The translations under genes were made by a program, and so were the position numbers. This document shows, piece by piece, positions 24,800-36,734 of a DNA stretch of 64,000 nt (positions are counted from its first letter, which is position 1; every line of letters begins with the position of its first letter). The stretch spans positions 10,262,242 to 10,326,241 of the forward strand of contig OY978528.1 of the NCBI GenBank assembly GCA_963854835.1, read 5' to 3'. The notes under the pieces are model-generated. The model was not told the DNA's origin. It did no database searches and saw only the letters and a list, made by a program, of their open reading frames with translations. The stretch is from Megamerina dolium. Its lineage: Eukaryota > Arthropoda > Insecta > Diptera > Megamerinidae.

Positions 24800-25300
24800 G
24801 GGCTGGTTAGGCTAGGTTAGGATGTGGCGGTTGCGCAAAGCCCATTATGATGCTGCACATGGGCTACCTCATTTACGTTGGAAATCTGAGCTAGTTAGTT
24901 CGGTAGAAAATATAGAGGCTGAAAATAATTAAGAATGGGATTGATATTTATGCAACGCCAAAAACCTAGAGATATTACAATATTAAGCGTATTACGCCAC
25001 CCCAGTTTATTTAGCGTATTTCAGGGGGAAGTGTTTGCAATTCAGAAGCCATGTAGGAGTCTAATCACAGATTATACATTCAAAGACAAAATCGCCAATC
25101 TATCTGATAGCCAAGCTGCATTTCAAGCTCTTAATTCAGCCAGTGCAACCTCCTACTTTGTGGAACAAAGCAAAAGGAGAGATTCCCTATCTGGATCGAA
25201 CGATGTAATGTTTCTTTGGTCTGGGTGTCAGAAACCATCGAACTGCCCAGAAAAGGATCTAAAAGGAAGGGGTTTATTCAATAAAAAATCTCAATAAATA
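24800..25300 (+). pseudogene. Second LINE RNase H remnant, plus strand
   Basis: The open stretch 24935-25297 contains VFQGEVFAIQKPCRSL, IANLSDSQAAFQALNSAS and NDVMFLWSGCQ, matching successive RNase H segments in sense orientation. The family's ..VWVPGH motif is broken after WSG. It is a different copy from the minus-strand remnant next to it and diverges from it head to head. A TAGGCTAGGTTAGG stretch lies upstream at 24807. Confidence 0.65.
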
Positions 25301-25545
25301 TTACAAAATATAATTTAGAAGGCTTTCTAAGTGAGCGCCAGATAATGATGAATAATTTGTACAAATCTTACGAGCTAAAAGAGAAAATTCTACGGACTGT
25401 CAAGGAAAGGATTTAGAAGGAAGGAATTTCTTAAATAAAAATCTATATAAACATGATCATATGAGGAAGAGTTCTTAAGCGAGCATCAAATAGTGGTGAA
25501 TGATTTGTAGAACTCTTAGGTGTATTCCCTTGTTTGGTTCGTTTT
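25240..25545 (+). repeat. Tandem duplication of about 154 bp after the RNase H remnant
   Basis: Two diverged units begin at about 25254 and 25408 with AAGGAT(C/T)TA(A/G)AAGGAAGG. Both run through GAGCG/AGCATCA..AAT(A)GTGAATGATTTGTA-like sequence. The repeat extends the LINE fragment and is unrelated in sequence to the dispersed 153-bp family despite the similar length. Confidence 0.6.
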
Positions 25546-28500
25546 GTTTTAATTTATTTCTTTATAATATTTTTTGACTAAAAAATCAAATGAAATGAGA
25601 GACTACATATGAATGTAATATAAGTCTGTGCTTTTAATCGATAGACGTAGAGTGGCTTGTCACCCTAACATTGCGATATTCAGAACACTGGGGACATGCT
25701 ACTCGGTAAGTGTGCCCGCGGGAATTGTAGATAAAATCAAAAAACAATTTTAATCAAAAAGATGTTGAGGTTGTATGTAGTATACATATAACATTATTCT
25801 TAGTGCTGAAGGGTATAAATTGTCTAATTGTCGAAAATCTCCTAAAATGTTGACGGGTCGTGTCATAAATGAGCACATCGATTAATGGGGATCGTTGAAG
25901 TGAAAAAATTTATGTAATTGAAATTCATTCACTGAAACACAAAAAAACATTTTTTTTATAAAGTTTTGGATTCATACTTTCATTATTTTTTATTTTTATT
26001 TTTTTTTTTTTGTATCTCAAGTTAGACCCATTTGCCTTTTTTCACAAAGTAGTCATTGTTTGTTGATATTATTACTAAGTGTTACGATATTTTTTTTAAT
26101 TTTTATTTTCTCTTTTTTTTTCTATTAGTTGTTTGTACCGCAACAGATATTAAGCCAAATGAGTAGTATAGAAACCCAAAATCATAAATTCACACATGTT
26201 TAGAAACATGTATATATACATATGTATATAGTATACATGTATATGCAGCAGAGTTTGAATACAGCAACAAAATAAAAACCTGGACAAAAAGGGCGACAGA
26301 GAAGAAGGAGAAAGAGGAAAATCGAAGAAAAAGAAGAAAACGAATGTGTCGAATGAAAGCCAGTGTTATGACTTCGTATAGGTGTGTCATTTTTCAGTAG
26401 AAGTTTTGGTGCCAGTATGGGTGTATATTTACACGAGTATGTGTTCGTGACATTGACATTGAATTTAATAGAAATTTTTATTATTTTATTTTTGTTATTA
26501 TGTTTTTTTTTGTATTTTATATTTTTATTTTTTGTTTTTGTTTTTTTCTTGTTGTTGTTTTTTCTGTATGTGTATGTTTGCTTGTGCAAAGCTATGTACT
26601 TTTTGTTGGTTTTATTTATTTTATTTTGTTTTTTGTAATATTTTTTTTTTTTTTCAAAGGTAATGAATAATTTCTTTGAATTTTTGATTGTATATTTTTA
26701 TTATAATTATTATTATTATTATAATTTTTTTTTTTTGCATTTAGTCATTAAACATTTTTCTACGTAAATTCTTTGTACGATCACTTTTCGGTTGGAAATT
26801 ATAATAACATAATAATTATAATTTTGTTATTGCTTGTTGTTGTTGTTTGTGATTACTACGATTGTTAGCTGTTATTATATTGTATTTTTTGTATTGCTGT
26901 CATATGTCTCTTATGTACATACATGACATATTCTATATTCTGAATTTTTTATTATTATTATTATTTTGATCATCTGAAATTCGGACATCACGGAAATAAT
27001 TAAAAAAAAAATTCTTTAGAAGCGACACTAATATCATATTAATTTCAATGGTGTTTATATCCATTAGAAACAATTATATAACCGCTAAATGTGAGCAAGA
27101 TTTAAATAAACGCTGGGAAGACATTTAAACAGTATGATATTAGGAATCTATAGAGCTTGAGGGAAAGGTTATTAAAAATAATGTCAAAGCATAAAAGGTC
27201 AATCCTATAATGGGCTCATGCCTTAGCTAATAAATAAAATATTAATGTTGTATGATGAAGAGAGCATTGCTGAGCATTGCATCGTAGACCTAAAGGCCCC
27301 TAAATATGGACGAGGAACTCGACGATAAGAAGTGAGAAAAAACTGAGAAATATCTTCACTGCAACTAGCATGAGTCTTCAAGGAAGATGAACCAAGTACA
27401 TTAGTTTGAATTTCTTTAGAGGTTTTGTGAAAGCATTATCGGCGGTACGACTAATCGATATTTGAAACCTCCAAATTTTCGAAATGGTTTGCTTCCACCA
27501 TCTAAGAATATTATAAATTAAAGATTGCTCATTAAACAAGCATTTCATTGGACTAATAGTCATCTGAGAGCAACTTTTGTACACGAGCTATGTAATTGAA
27601 TGAGCTAACCTCAGGCTATGAAAAAAACTTCCATGAGAGTTCCTAATATATGTATTTATATTGTAGAATTAATTGAAATAATTTGTCTATTTTTAATTTA
27701 TTTAAATATTATAATTCATTCTTACTATTTAGTATTTCTAAGTCATTTCGATGATTTAAGTAGCATAGTATGAGTATGAGCATAAGACAGGAAATGAATC
27801 ATATTAGTATTAGAAGAATTCTAATAACATTGGCGGCAACATTAAGAAGAATTTTTTTTCTTGTTGCTGTTGTTGTTGTGGTTTTTATTTTAAACATTAT
27901 ACAATATTATAGTTTCATTTTGTTGTTTTTTGTGCAAAAAAAAAAAATAAATTCGCATTTTTTATGTGGGTTAATGAAATCACAATAGCTCCTATGTAGT
28001 TTTGTATATATGAGTATATATCTACATATATGTAAAACTATCACTATTATATATAATATACATTTTATTTGATTTTTTTCTGCTAAGCTTAATTTTAAGC
28101 TTCTATTTATTGCGACTGGTTCTTAATGTTTGTTAGAATCTTTTGACAAAGGAAGAAGTAAAAAAAAAAGACAACAGGTATTAGATTGAAAAAAAAAAAA
28201 AAATAATGCAAAAAAATGCTCAAACAAGCAAAATTTACGCTTTGAAATTAAACATTTGAGTCGTCACTTTAAGTGATTATTTTTAAAATATTTTTATTTT
28301 TTAATTAAACTATTTTTTTATATATATTTAAAGTGTCGCTGTTAGTAGTCTTAGATTATAATTAATTTGTTTTTTTTTTTTTTTCTATTCTACAAACATG
28401 TTTGCTAGAAATATATTATTTGTATTGAAATTAAAATATCTAATTAAAATAATTGAGAAATAAAATAAATTATACTTGTACTTGTTTCTGAATAGGATAA

Positions 28501-28656
28501 CTAGTTTTAAAACAGGTTTCATTTTACCGTTTATTAACATTTAATAAATGATATGGTTAGTACGTATTCAGTACATTTACCATATTTTTAAATAGAGACT
28601 AACTTAATTAATTAGATATATACAAGTAACTGTAGGTACCTGCATAAATATGAACA
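25546..28656. other. AT-rich non-coding DNA
   Basis: Long T-rich tracts (25940-26110, 26480-26760), ATT repeats and A-rich stretches (28140-28210). Apart from a doubtful Copia fragment near 27.4 kb, no element or gene is recognised. Confidence 0.6.
27370..27590 (-). pseudogene. Possible Copia-type polyprotein end
   Basis: A minus-strand frame ends ISISRTADNAFTKPLKKFKL, which recalls the ..ADIFTKPL.. end of Copia RNase H. The upstream residues give no further support and stops occur in all frames nearby, so this may be chance. Confidence 0.25.
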
Positions 28657-28658
28657 TA

Positions 28659-29901
28659 CAGGGTGTTTTACTTTATTTTAACTATCTAGCAGAGATTGAT
28701 AATATCTCATTGACATGTGTCAATCGCTAAGAGCTTTATTCCTAATGCGTCAAGTACTGTCGAAGACATATTTTTGTATGAGAGGTAGGTGTAGTTTTTA
28801 TACAATTTAGCCCATTTTTAATCACGTTCATTCAATAACAAATATAGTCATATGTAGTAAATTTTAGCTTAATTACTTAATATTTTCATGAGCAAATTGT
28901 AAACAAAAATATATATGGAAGCATGAGTTTATATGGGAGATAGACGATGTTTTTATTTAATTCAGACCATTGTTGAATATATCTATTGATTGACTAAAAA
29001 TAATTATATATACTAAGTTTCAGCTTGATAACATTATATTTTTGTGTAAAAACTCGAAAAATACGCATTAAACAACGTATTTTTGTAGGGAAGGTAGGTG
29101 TAATTTTTATCCGATTATGCTCAGTTTTAAATATGATTATACTACGATAACACAAACTTTACTTATGAATGTTTGGTTGTATAGCTTTATATTTGCGCCT
29201 GTAATATGTGAAATAGTATATAGAATAATATACTTTTGTATGAGAGATAGGCCTAGTTTTCATCCGATTATGCATATTTTTTAAAATATCTATTCTGTGA
29301 TCAAAATAGCTAAATAACTTAAATTATAGTTAAATAGCTTCATAATTTCGTCCATAAAGTGTGAAAACATACATTCAACGACATACTTTTGTATGGGAAG
29401 TAGGCGTCTTTTTCATCCGATTATGCATATTTTTTAATATATCTATTCTGTGATAAAAATAGCTAAATAACCCAAATTATAGTTTAATAGCTTTATAATT
29501 TCATCCATAAAGTGTGAAAACATGCATTCAACGACCGACTTTTGTATGGGAGGTAGGCGTAGTTTTTGTTTGATTTCAATTATTCACGAACTCCACCTAT
29601 AATTTAGAAAAATAGTTGTATATACCGATTTTCAATTTGATCCCTCAACAATTTCTGACTATTCTGTATTTTTTTCTACATGCTTTCATGATTTTTTTTA
29701 GAAATAGAATATTTTACCTTTAAATCATAATAAATTCATTGGTCTTCCTACTATGAATTTTTGTATGAAACGAAAGATAAGGGATCTTCTATTTGATCAC
29801 TTGATCCATTTTGTTTGATAAAACCTGAAAGAAATAATCGATAAATCCCCACTTCCTACTTAAAAACCTATTATCCATTTCAAATGGAAAATTACACCCT
29901 G
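28659..29901 (+). mobile_element. TIR element carrying a 153-bp repeat array
   Basis: CAGGGTGTTTTA at 28659 and its inverted partner AATTACACCCTG ending at 29901 are each flanked outside by TA (28657-28658 and 29902-29903). That is the pattern of a non-autonomous Tc1/mariner-type element of 1243 bp. Inside, six 153-bp monomers have their TATG position at 28777, 28932, 29086, 29239, 29392 and 29545, with a further diverged one near 29764. The two monomers at 29239 and 29392 are especially alike. No transposase is encoded. Confidence 0.82.
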
Positions 29902-29903
29902 TA

Positions 29904-30866
29904 TATATTGAAAAATCTAATTGAAAGTGATAGTAAAAATGCATATACACTATTATTGTGAATTTATTCTTACGTATGTACTTATACTATGTATATGTAC
30001 TCACTAATACATTTACAAATAAATATATTTTTAAATAATTTTAATCCATCGATTTCTAAACATATTCATTTCATTAGAATTCTTGTTTTAATTTTTCACG
30101 TTTTTTTTTCATTTGTTCATTTTTTTATTCTTTTCCTTCTTCTTGTTCTTCTGCTTGTCCCTCTATCTCTAACAAGCTATTCTAAATAAAAGTCAAGGCT
30201 AACAAGTTTTACGCCAATTGCAATTATTGTCACATTTATGAGCTACATTGTTATTATTATTGTTATTGCGTTTGATATTGTTCACGGTATGTTTGCTAAG
30301 TATGTGTTATATTATATAAATTAATTTTATTTGTGCTAATTTATTGCCAGTAAGCTCGCTGAATATGCTGGCAGATAGGTAGATTGATACTTAGGTAGTG
30401 TTGACAGTTGGGCCATTTAGATAAATAAGGTAATAATATCATCGAAACATAGTGAATTCTCATATTTAATTTGATATCCTAGCATTGAGTTGCCTGCGAA
30501 TATAACTAATTGTTCCTAAGAAATGTTGTTCTTCGAAACAATGTTGAGGAACATATGTATGTTGCGTATGCAGTAGAAATCTGATGAGCTCTCTTATTGG
30601 TGTGATTTATATGTACAAAACTCATTTATACAAATGTAGAAGGCAATTGAAATTGCAAATTAATTGCTTAATTAATTTTTACTAAAAACAAAAATATTTT
30701 AAATTAGTAGCAAATGTTATTTTTTTTACTTATTTCATAACATAAAATTATCTAATGAATTATCTAGTCAATATTTAACCATTGCTTTATACTGAATGCA
30801 TTTTATTTCAATTGAAAACATCTCCATCCCTCCTTTCTCTTTTACTTTATTCTACTTCATGATCAA
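29904..30866. other. AT-rich non-coding DNA
   Basis: No coding frame or element recognised between the CAGGGTG element and mariner copy 2. Confidence 0.65.
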
Positions 30867-32105
30867 CGAGGGCGGTCCCAAAACTACCCGACCTGACATA
30901 TAGATGGCGGCGATAGTTTGAAAAAAATTATTTTGGTGAAATGTGGCAACCTTATAAAAGGTTGTTTTAAGGCGTTTCAAGGCGTTAACGACCTCAGTGA
31001 CTTTGTAAGCATGGACGAAATTGGTCACCGTTATGTAATTCAATACTTTCATTTCCAACGAATATTATAGCCGAACAAGATTCTACTCTGGGGCTGTCTG
31101 ATCCATCGTTTACGTCCATAAAATATTGGGTGGCAGAGTTTAAACGAGGTCGGACGAGCTGCCAAGATGAACACCATAATGGTCAACCAATTGAGGTGGC
31201 CACGCTAGAAACGGTTAAGAACATCCACAAAATGGTATTGGATAATCGCCGGCTGCTAGGTGCATGAGTTAAGTGAAATTACAGGGATTTCAAAAAGTGC
31301 TATACATCGTAAATTGACCGAAAATTTGGAGATGAAAAAGCTGTGAGCAAGATGGGTGCCGCGTTTGCTCACAATAGAACAAAAACAATGTCGTGAAGAT
31401 GTTTCTTTAGAGTGTTTGGCGATGTTTTGCGTCGATTCGTAACCATGAATGAGACATGGGTCCACCACCACTTCACACCTGAGACAAAGGACCAGTCAAA
31501 TCAGTGGACTGAAGGGGGAGAATCGGCGAGTCCAAAGAAGGCGAAGACAGTTCCATCTGCAGACAAGGTTATGGCGTCTGTTTTTTGGGATGCACGAGGC
31601 ATAATTTTTATTAATTATCTTCAAAAAGGTATAACAATCAACGGCGAGTATTATGCGTTGTTAAGTTGCAGCGTTTAAGTGATGAAATTAAAGAAAAAAG
31701 GCCGCATTTGGTGAAAAAGAAAGTGTTGTTTCATCAAGACAATACACTAGTTCCGCACATCCGCTATTGGGATGGCCAAAATCAATGAGTTAAAGATCGA
31801 ATTGCTTCAGCACGCACCTTATTCGCACAGATTTAGCTCCTTCGGATTATTTTCTATTTCCAGATTTGAAAAAAAAAATGGCTTGATGGTGGAAGATTTG
31901 CAAACAATGAAGACGTGGAGTCTGCGGTAGATGGCTATTTTAATGAGCTAGACAGTTCACGCTATAAACAGGATATCAAAGCTATAGAATATCGCTAGGG
32001 AAAGTGTAAAGAGCTAAAAGGAGATTATGTTCAGAAATAAAGAAAAATTTTCTCAAATTTGTTGTGTTTTCTTTGTTAGGTCGGGTAGTTCTGGGACCGC
32101 CCTCT
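30867..32105 (+). mobile_element. Mariner-family transposon, copy 2
   Basis: Same family as the element at 43682. The left terminus is CGAGGGCGGTCC and the right ends in GGGACCGCCCTC with a mutated last base, about 1239 bp in all. TA follows the right end (32106-32107); the left duplication has decayed to AA. It lies in the presumed E75A intron in the opposite orientation to the gene. Confidence 0.9.
31011..32040 (+). pseudogene. Mariner transposase remnant with Asp-to-Asn change
   Basis: Multiple frameshifts and stops break the frame. A region at 31441-31660 reads VTMNETWVHHHFTPET.., where the family has VTMDETW, so the first catalytic Asp is Asn. Later parts (HQDN, SYYFLFP-like and a C-terminal ENQDIKAIEYR-like stretch) are recognisable in shifted frames up to a stop near 32040. 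It shares with copy 1 a deletion in the KGLSPTD segment and an insertion after the TLG-encoding segment, placing the two in one sublineage. Confidence 0.85.
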
Positions 32106-33072
32106 TACATACATATATTCATTAGTATAATTGGAAGTAAGATACCTTTTTTGATTTTGTCTATTTATTTAATGTATTTTATTTAATTTGTATTTATCAT
32201 CGATATATACAGATATGACATATATATTTATTAAACATATATATATATAGCATAGAAATATTCACACATCTGCATATATGATATTATCATGCAATATAAA
32301 ACTTTTAAAAAATTTGTAATTAATACAATAGTATATGTAAGCATTAAAATGAAAGCAAAATGCAACGAAAAATGTTATTATTATTAATTGTATATATTAT
32401 ATATATAGATACATTATATGCATACTCATATATCGCGTCTGTATAAAAGAATGACATGACAGTGACAATGACATAAACAATAGCAACAGCAATTGAGTGC
32501 TTTATCGCTCTATATAGAATATTTTTATAAACCATACCAACATATAGGAACTCATACATATATGGTATGTAGTAAGTATATATGTATGATAATTCGCGTG
32601 ATTTATAGCGTTAATGACGGTGTAACATTACATGCAACTGTAATCGTAACTCTATGCAATTTTGCTTTTTTTTTTTTTTTTTTGCATTTTATTTATAATG
32701 CACAATTATACATTAAACGTATATGTATATATATGTATGTATATATTTAACTCAAAATTCAAATTTTTTTGTTTATTCAATTCTATCCTACTCACCAAAT
32801 GAATTTCATATTGCCCTCATGGTCAACAAACGATCGACGCAATTGAATTTTCGTTTAATAATTTTCACATTTTTATTATAGACAATATTTTTTTTCTCTC
32901 TTTTGATTTCAGGAAGCATTCTATATATATAAATTCTTAAACGTCATATGGTTCTATGTTATATGTAGAAATTGTTCATATATACATTAACACATTTATT
33001 TATATCCGCGTTGATATAATATATTGTATATTGCATATATCGGCATTTGATGCATATATTATTGTATGTATA
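32106..33072. other. AT-rich non-coding DNA
   Basis: (TA)-rich tracts and a poly-T run at 32667-32682. Nothing recognised. Confidence 0.7.
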
Positions 33073-34207
33073 CAGTGGTGAGCAAAAAAAAAAAAAATGC
33101 ATAAATAATTCACAAAAAAAATTTATAGTTTTGTACCCAATCAAGTCAAAAATATTGATACACAACTAAACGCATTCATTACGAATGCAATATTGGACTC
33201 ATTCATTTCATTTTGACTGCGATTTGACAGTTGACATATATGCTTTGACATCAATTGTTTACAATCATGGAATGGGGCGACATTGAAAAATCGTATTGTT
33301 GTAGTTGGCCTACTAAAACACAACATGGGAAAAGGCAATATCTTTCGGACGTTGCGATCGCTTGGAATCACTCGCTATTTTGTGTGTCGTGCTGTGAAGT
33401 TGTTTGAGGATACTGGTAGAGTACGAGACCCTCAAAAAGATCCGGCCGTCCGCGCATTGTGAGAACACCGAAAGCGATCATAGCCGTAAAGAAACGAATT
33501 GACTGAAAACCGGTGCGAAAACAGAAAATCTTGTCACGGGAAATGCAAATTTCGCAAAAATCCATATCCATGAAGATTTAGGACTCAACGCGTACAAGCG
33601 ACCCACGGGACACCTGCTCACGGCCGCATTGGAGGGAAAACGTAAGCGAAAATCGAAAGCGTTACACAGCCGGTACGCTCAGAGACAAATTCTCTTTACT
33701 GACGAGAAAATCTTCAGAATGGTCCAATAAACAGAACGATGGTGTGTATGTTGGGTCATCCAGAGAAGCATCCCAACTCATACCGAGGATCCAAAGAGGC
33801 CTCTGTTCCAGCTCACAAAGCAAAAACGACTCAGCTGTAGCTAAAAAACAACATTCCGGAGTTCATATCAACGGATGATTGGCCAGCTGGTAGTCCAGAC
33901 CTCAACCCGTTGGATTACAAGTTGTGGTCTTTATTAGAGGGCATGCCTTACTCTATCCGACATCCAAATATTGAGTCGTTGAAACGAGCCCTTGTCCGTG
34001 CAGTGGACAATTTCCTCATGCATGAAGTGTATCTCGCGTTCGATGAGTGGCCAGTGGATCGTCTCAAGTCGTGCTGGAAGGCAAATGGAAGTCATTTCGA
34101 ATAAGTTGTTCTAAGATTTGTACCCATTGAATAACCCAATAAGAAGAAGAAGAAGACAAGTTTTGGCGTCGATTTTTCTGTATACCAATATTTATGACTT
34201 GACTAGG
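33073..34207 (+). mobile_element. Tc1-like transposon, internally deleted
   Basis: The left side begins TA then CAGTGGTGAGCAAAA (33073), a typical Tc1 terminus. About 60 bp further in, from 33136, TCAAGTCAAAAATATTG is mirrored by CAATATTTATGACTTGA ending at 34207, with TA outside both. So either the element is 1072 bp with TCAAGTCA-type repeats, or these are subterminal repeats and the right tip is lost. The right side runs directly into an array of 153-bp repeats. Confidence 0.82.
33290..34104 (+). pseudogene. Tc1-like transposase remnant (DDE_3 type)
   Basis: The N-terminal helix-turn-helix region is visible as GKGNIFRTLRSLGITRYFV then LFEDTGRVRD. The middle is riddled with stops, and most of the catalytic core, including the first Asp segment and much of what follows, is missing after about 33790. 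The C-terminal portion resumes as APAHKAKTTQL-like sequence and then an open stretch to 34104 with DDWPAGSPDLNPLDYKLW, the conserved last acidic region, and a LKSCWKANGSHFE end. This is the family pattern of insect Tc1-like transposases; the copy is dead. Confidence 0.85.
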
Positions 34208-34850
34208 TATATTAAGAAATTGTGAAGTCTCATTGGGAAGTAGGCATGACTTTTACCTAAGACATGAATTTTTAATCATAATCCCTCCATTAATAAAAAA
34301 TAATCGTATTTACAGAGCTTCATACCTATAACTTTATATTGTCGTAAGCAAAATACAACAAAGAGAACCTACCTTTATATGAGGGGTCATTGTAGTTTTT
34401 ATTTGATTCCATTTAATTTTTGAACTTCCTTATGCATTAGCAAATGGCATCGTATGTACCAAATTTCAGCTTGATAACTTTATATTTTCGTATGCAAAAT
34501 ATGAAAACGTACATTTAACTGCATATTTTTGTATGAGAGGTAGGAGAGTGCTTTAGCCGATTAGGCCAATTTTTGGACTGATTTATTTATTTGTTAATAT
34601 AACTGTATGAACTGAGTTTCAGCGGGATAACTTTATGATTTCGTACGCAAATTATGAAAATGCTTCTTTAACAAAGTATTTTTGCATGAGAGGTGGGTGT
34701 GCTTTTCATCCAATAATACTAATTTTCATATAATCATACAGATAGACAGACATAGACGCTACAGTTCATGATTCTGATAAAAAATAACAAATGACACGTC
34801 TCCTTATGAGTGTTTCAAATGGAAGCACAAACTCGGTATACCAAGTTCCA
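34208..34850 (+). repeat. 153-bp repeat array (about 4 monomers) abutting the Tc1 element
   Basis: Motif positions are about 34232, 34378, 34532 and 34685 (spacing 146, 154 and 153 bp). The right end has GACAGACATAGACG, ATGATTCTGATAA, ACGTCTCCTTATGAGTG and GTTTCAAATGGAAG..TATACC. That layout recalls a common dispersed dipteran repeat ending in CCCTG-TATA and resembles the right end of the element at 28659-29901. Confidence 0.78.
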
Positions 34851-35060
34851 AGTATTTTATTTAGCAATTTTTCAGAAATAATATTAAAATAATTAAAAAA
34901 TTATTTCAAATTAATAAAAAATCTTTTATAAATTTATTTAGAAATATTATTTCCATTTTTTCTCTCGCCATTGTACATGCCAACATTTGTATGCCAATAG
35001 GTGTTTGTATAGATTCATTATATTTATATATGCATATAAACACTCATATCCATATTTAGG

Positions 35061-35062
<2 letters not shown>

Positions 35063-35101
<39 letters not shown>
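35063..35101 (+). repeat. (ATT)n microsatellite
   Basis: About twelve ATT units, read as a poly-Tyr frame on the plus strand. Confidence 0.95.
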
Positions 35102-35166
35102 GTGTGTACTTGTCTATCTGCTTGTTGCCGTGTTGTATGATATTTGCTACATACTACAGAAACTAT

Positions 35167-35190
35167 CTACCTACCTACCTACCTACCTAC
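35167..35190 (+). repeat. (CTAC)n microsatellite
   Basis: Six CTAC units. Confidence 0.95.
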
Positions 35191-35514
35191 ATACGAGTAC
35201 ATATAGTACATACACTGTATACATATATCATATAAAACCTGCTTAGCTGTCTGTGGCACAATTTTTTCTTTCTTTATTCTCACTGCCGCGTCATCGAATG
35301 ACCTTCGCGCGTCAGTTAAGCTTGTTGTTGTTGTTCTTTTATAAATTTTTTTCCTATATACAAGATATATTGAAATTTTTCACTTGTAATATAACTGTTG
35401 TTGTAATTGCTGTTGTTATTGCAATTAAATATGCAACAGTTGCCCACACTTTTAATATCATTATACACATATTTGATATTATTACTGTTGCTTGCATACA
35501 TACTATTAGATATA

Positions 35515-36068
35515 CATTCTGTCAAATAAGTACCCGGAAATCCTCATTTTTAATTTTCCCTCTGAGAATATTTCAAAAAGTTTTTTTTCCCAGGTTCGCA
35601 CAACTGTCAGCCACTATTCTGTGAATTTTTATTGCTATGTGTCATTTAGTTTGGTTACGGCGCCATTAGGAACAAATCAACCTTTTGTGTGCGTTGCGAT
35701 TTCTTCTCGCACCTCTTTAAACGATTTATACCAATCGTAAACTTGAGTTTTCGACATGGTTGAATCACCAAATGTTTTTTTTTCAACATTTCCAACATTT
35801 TGGCACAAGAAATTTCGTTTGAAACACAAAATTTCACACAAACTCTTTGTTCGATATTTTTATCCATAGTAAAAATCGCAACGCACACAAAAGGTTAACT
35901 TGTTCCTAATGACGCCGTAACCAAACTAAATGACACATAGCAATAAAAATTCACAAAATAGTGGCTGACAGTTGTGCCAACCTGGGAAAAATTTTTTTTT
36001 TGAAATATTCTCAGAGGGAAAATTAAAAATGAGAACTTCCGATTTCCGGGTACTTATTTGACAGAATG
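35515..36068 (-). mobile_element. Fold-back mariner derivative with long inverted repeats
   Basis: A 554-bp palindromic element. The left arm (about 35515-35695) and right arm (about 35885-36068) are near-perfect inverted repeats of roughly 180 bp, beginning CATTCTGTCAAATAAGTACC and flanked by TA at 35513-35514 and 36069-36070. The unique centre encodes, on the minus strand, the first 60 or so residues of a mariner-type transposase. It looks like the 5' end of a mariner joined to an inverted copy of its own 5' leader. Confidence 0.88.
35690..35867 (-). pseudogene. N-terminal fragment of a mariner transposase in the fold-back element
   Basis: From ATG at 35867 the frame reads MDKNIEQRVCVKFCVSNEIS, the helix-turn-helix start common to one large insect mariner group. 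After about 28 residues a shift by one base (a poly-A/T tract at 35776-35785) moves the match to the next frame, where STMSKTQVYDWYKSFKEVRE is readable. It then runs into the inverted arm. No catalytic domain is present. Confidence 0.82.
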
Positions 36069-36070
36069 TA

Positions 36071-36734
36071 TGTAAATGTATGCAAGAATATTTTTTTTTT
36101 CTTATAATTTTTTTTTTTTTTTTAATTATTTTATATTTATGAAATTGTTGTATAGATATTTTATTATAACTGTATAAATATTGAGTGAAGAAAAACAATT
36201 GTTTTCCCCTTTATTTTCTACATAATACGTTATATATTGCTGTATTAGTTTCAGAACTTGTCTGGCAATGAATATTAGAATTAATTGTTGCATCTGGCAA
36301 AGTATTGCTTTGGTGGCTCTTATTAAGTATTAGAATAATTTACGGATACATTTTGCAAAAGACAATAAGATCAGTACATAATATGGCCCAGAAATAAAAA
36401 TTGCAACAATTTTATGCAATTTTCGGAAGTTCAGGATATTTTGAAGAAAGAGGGAAATGCAACTGCAACACTTTAATTGGAATTGTGTGATAAATCTGTT
36501 GATTCCAAAGTTGAATTCGAAGAAGTTTAGGCATCGCATGATTAAATAATAAAAATGTTTATGAATGGAGTGTTTTCCCTAAAAAAAAAAAAAAAAAACA
36601 GATCTAAGTATGCTTTCTTACGTCCATTTCATATTCAAACTCCCATTTGTGGCGGTCGTTTCGGAATGACTTTATCAATGCAGCTAAGTTAGCTAGCTTA
36701 AGTAGCTAAGAATGATGTAGTAGTTATTGATAAC
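36071..36734. other. AT-rich non-coding DNA
   Basis: Poly-T at 36090-36122 and poly-A at 36581-36598. Nothing recognised. Confidence 0.7.

Larger units (their letters stand above)
34851..35512. other. AT-rich non-coding DNA with ATT and CTAC microsatellites
   Basis: No gene recognised; reading frames here are microsatellite products. Confidence 0.7.

Noticed and set aside
24807..24820. TTAGG-like motif as an internal telomere repeat
   Set aside because: Only two or three imperfect units, and higher flies lack TTAGG telomeres; similar TAACC tails at 50.57 and 57.15 kb fit retroelement tails.
33368..33571. Minus-strand 67-codon frame
   Set aside because: It is antisense to the Tc1-like transposase remnant.
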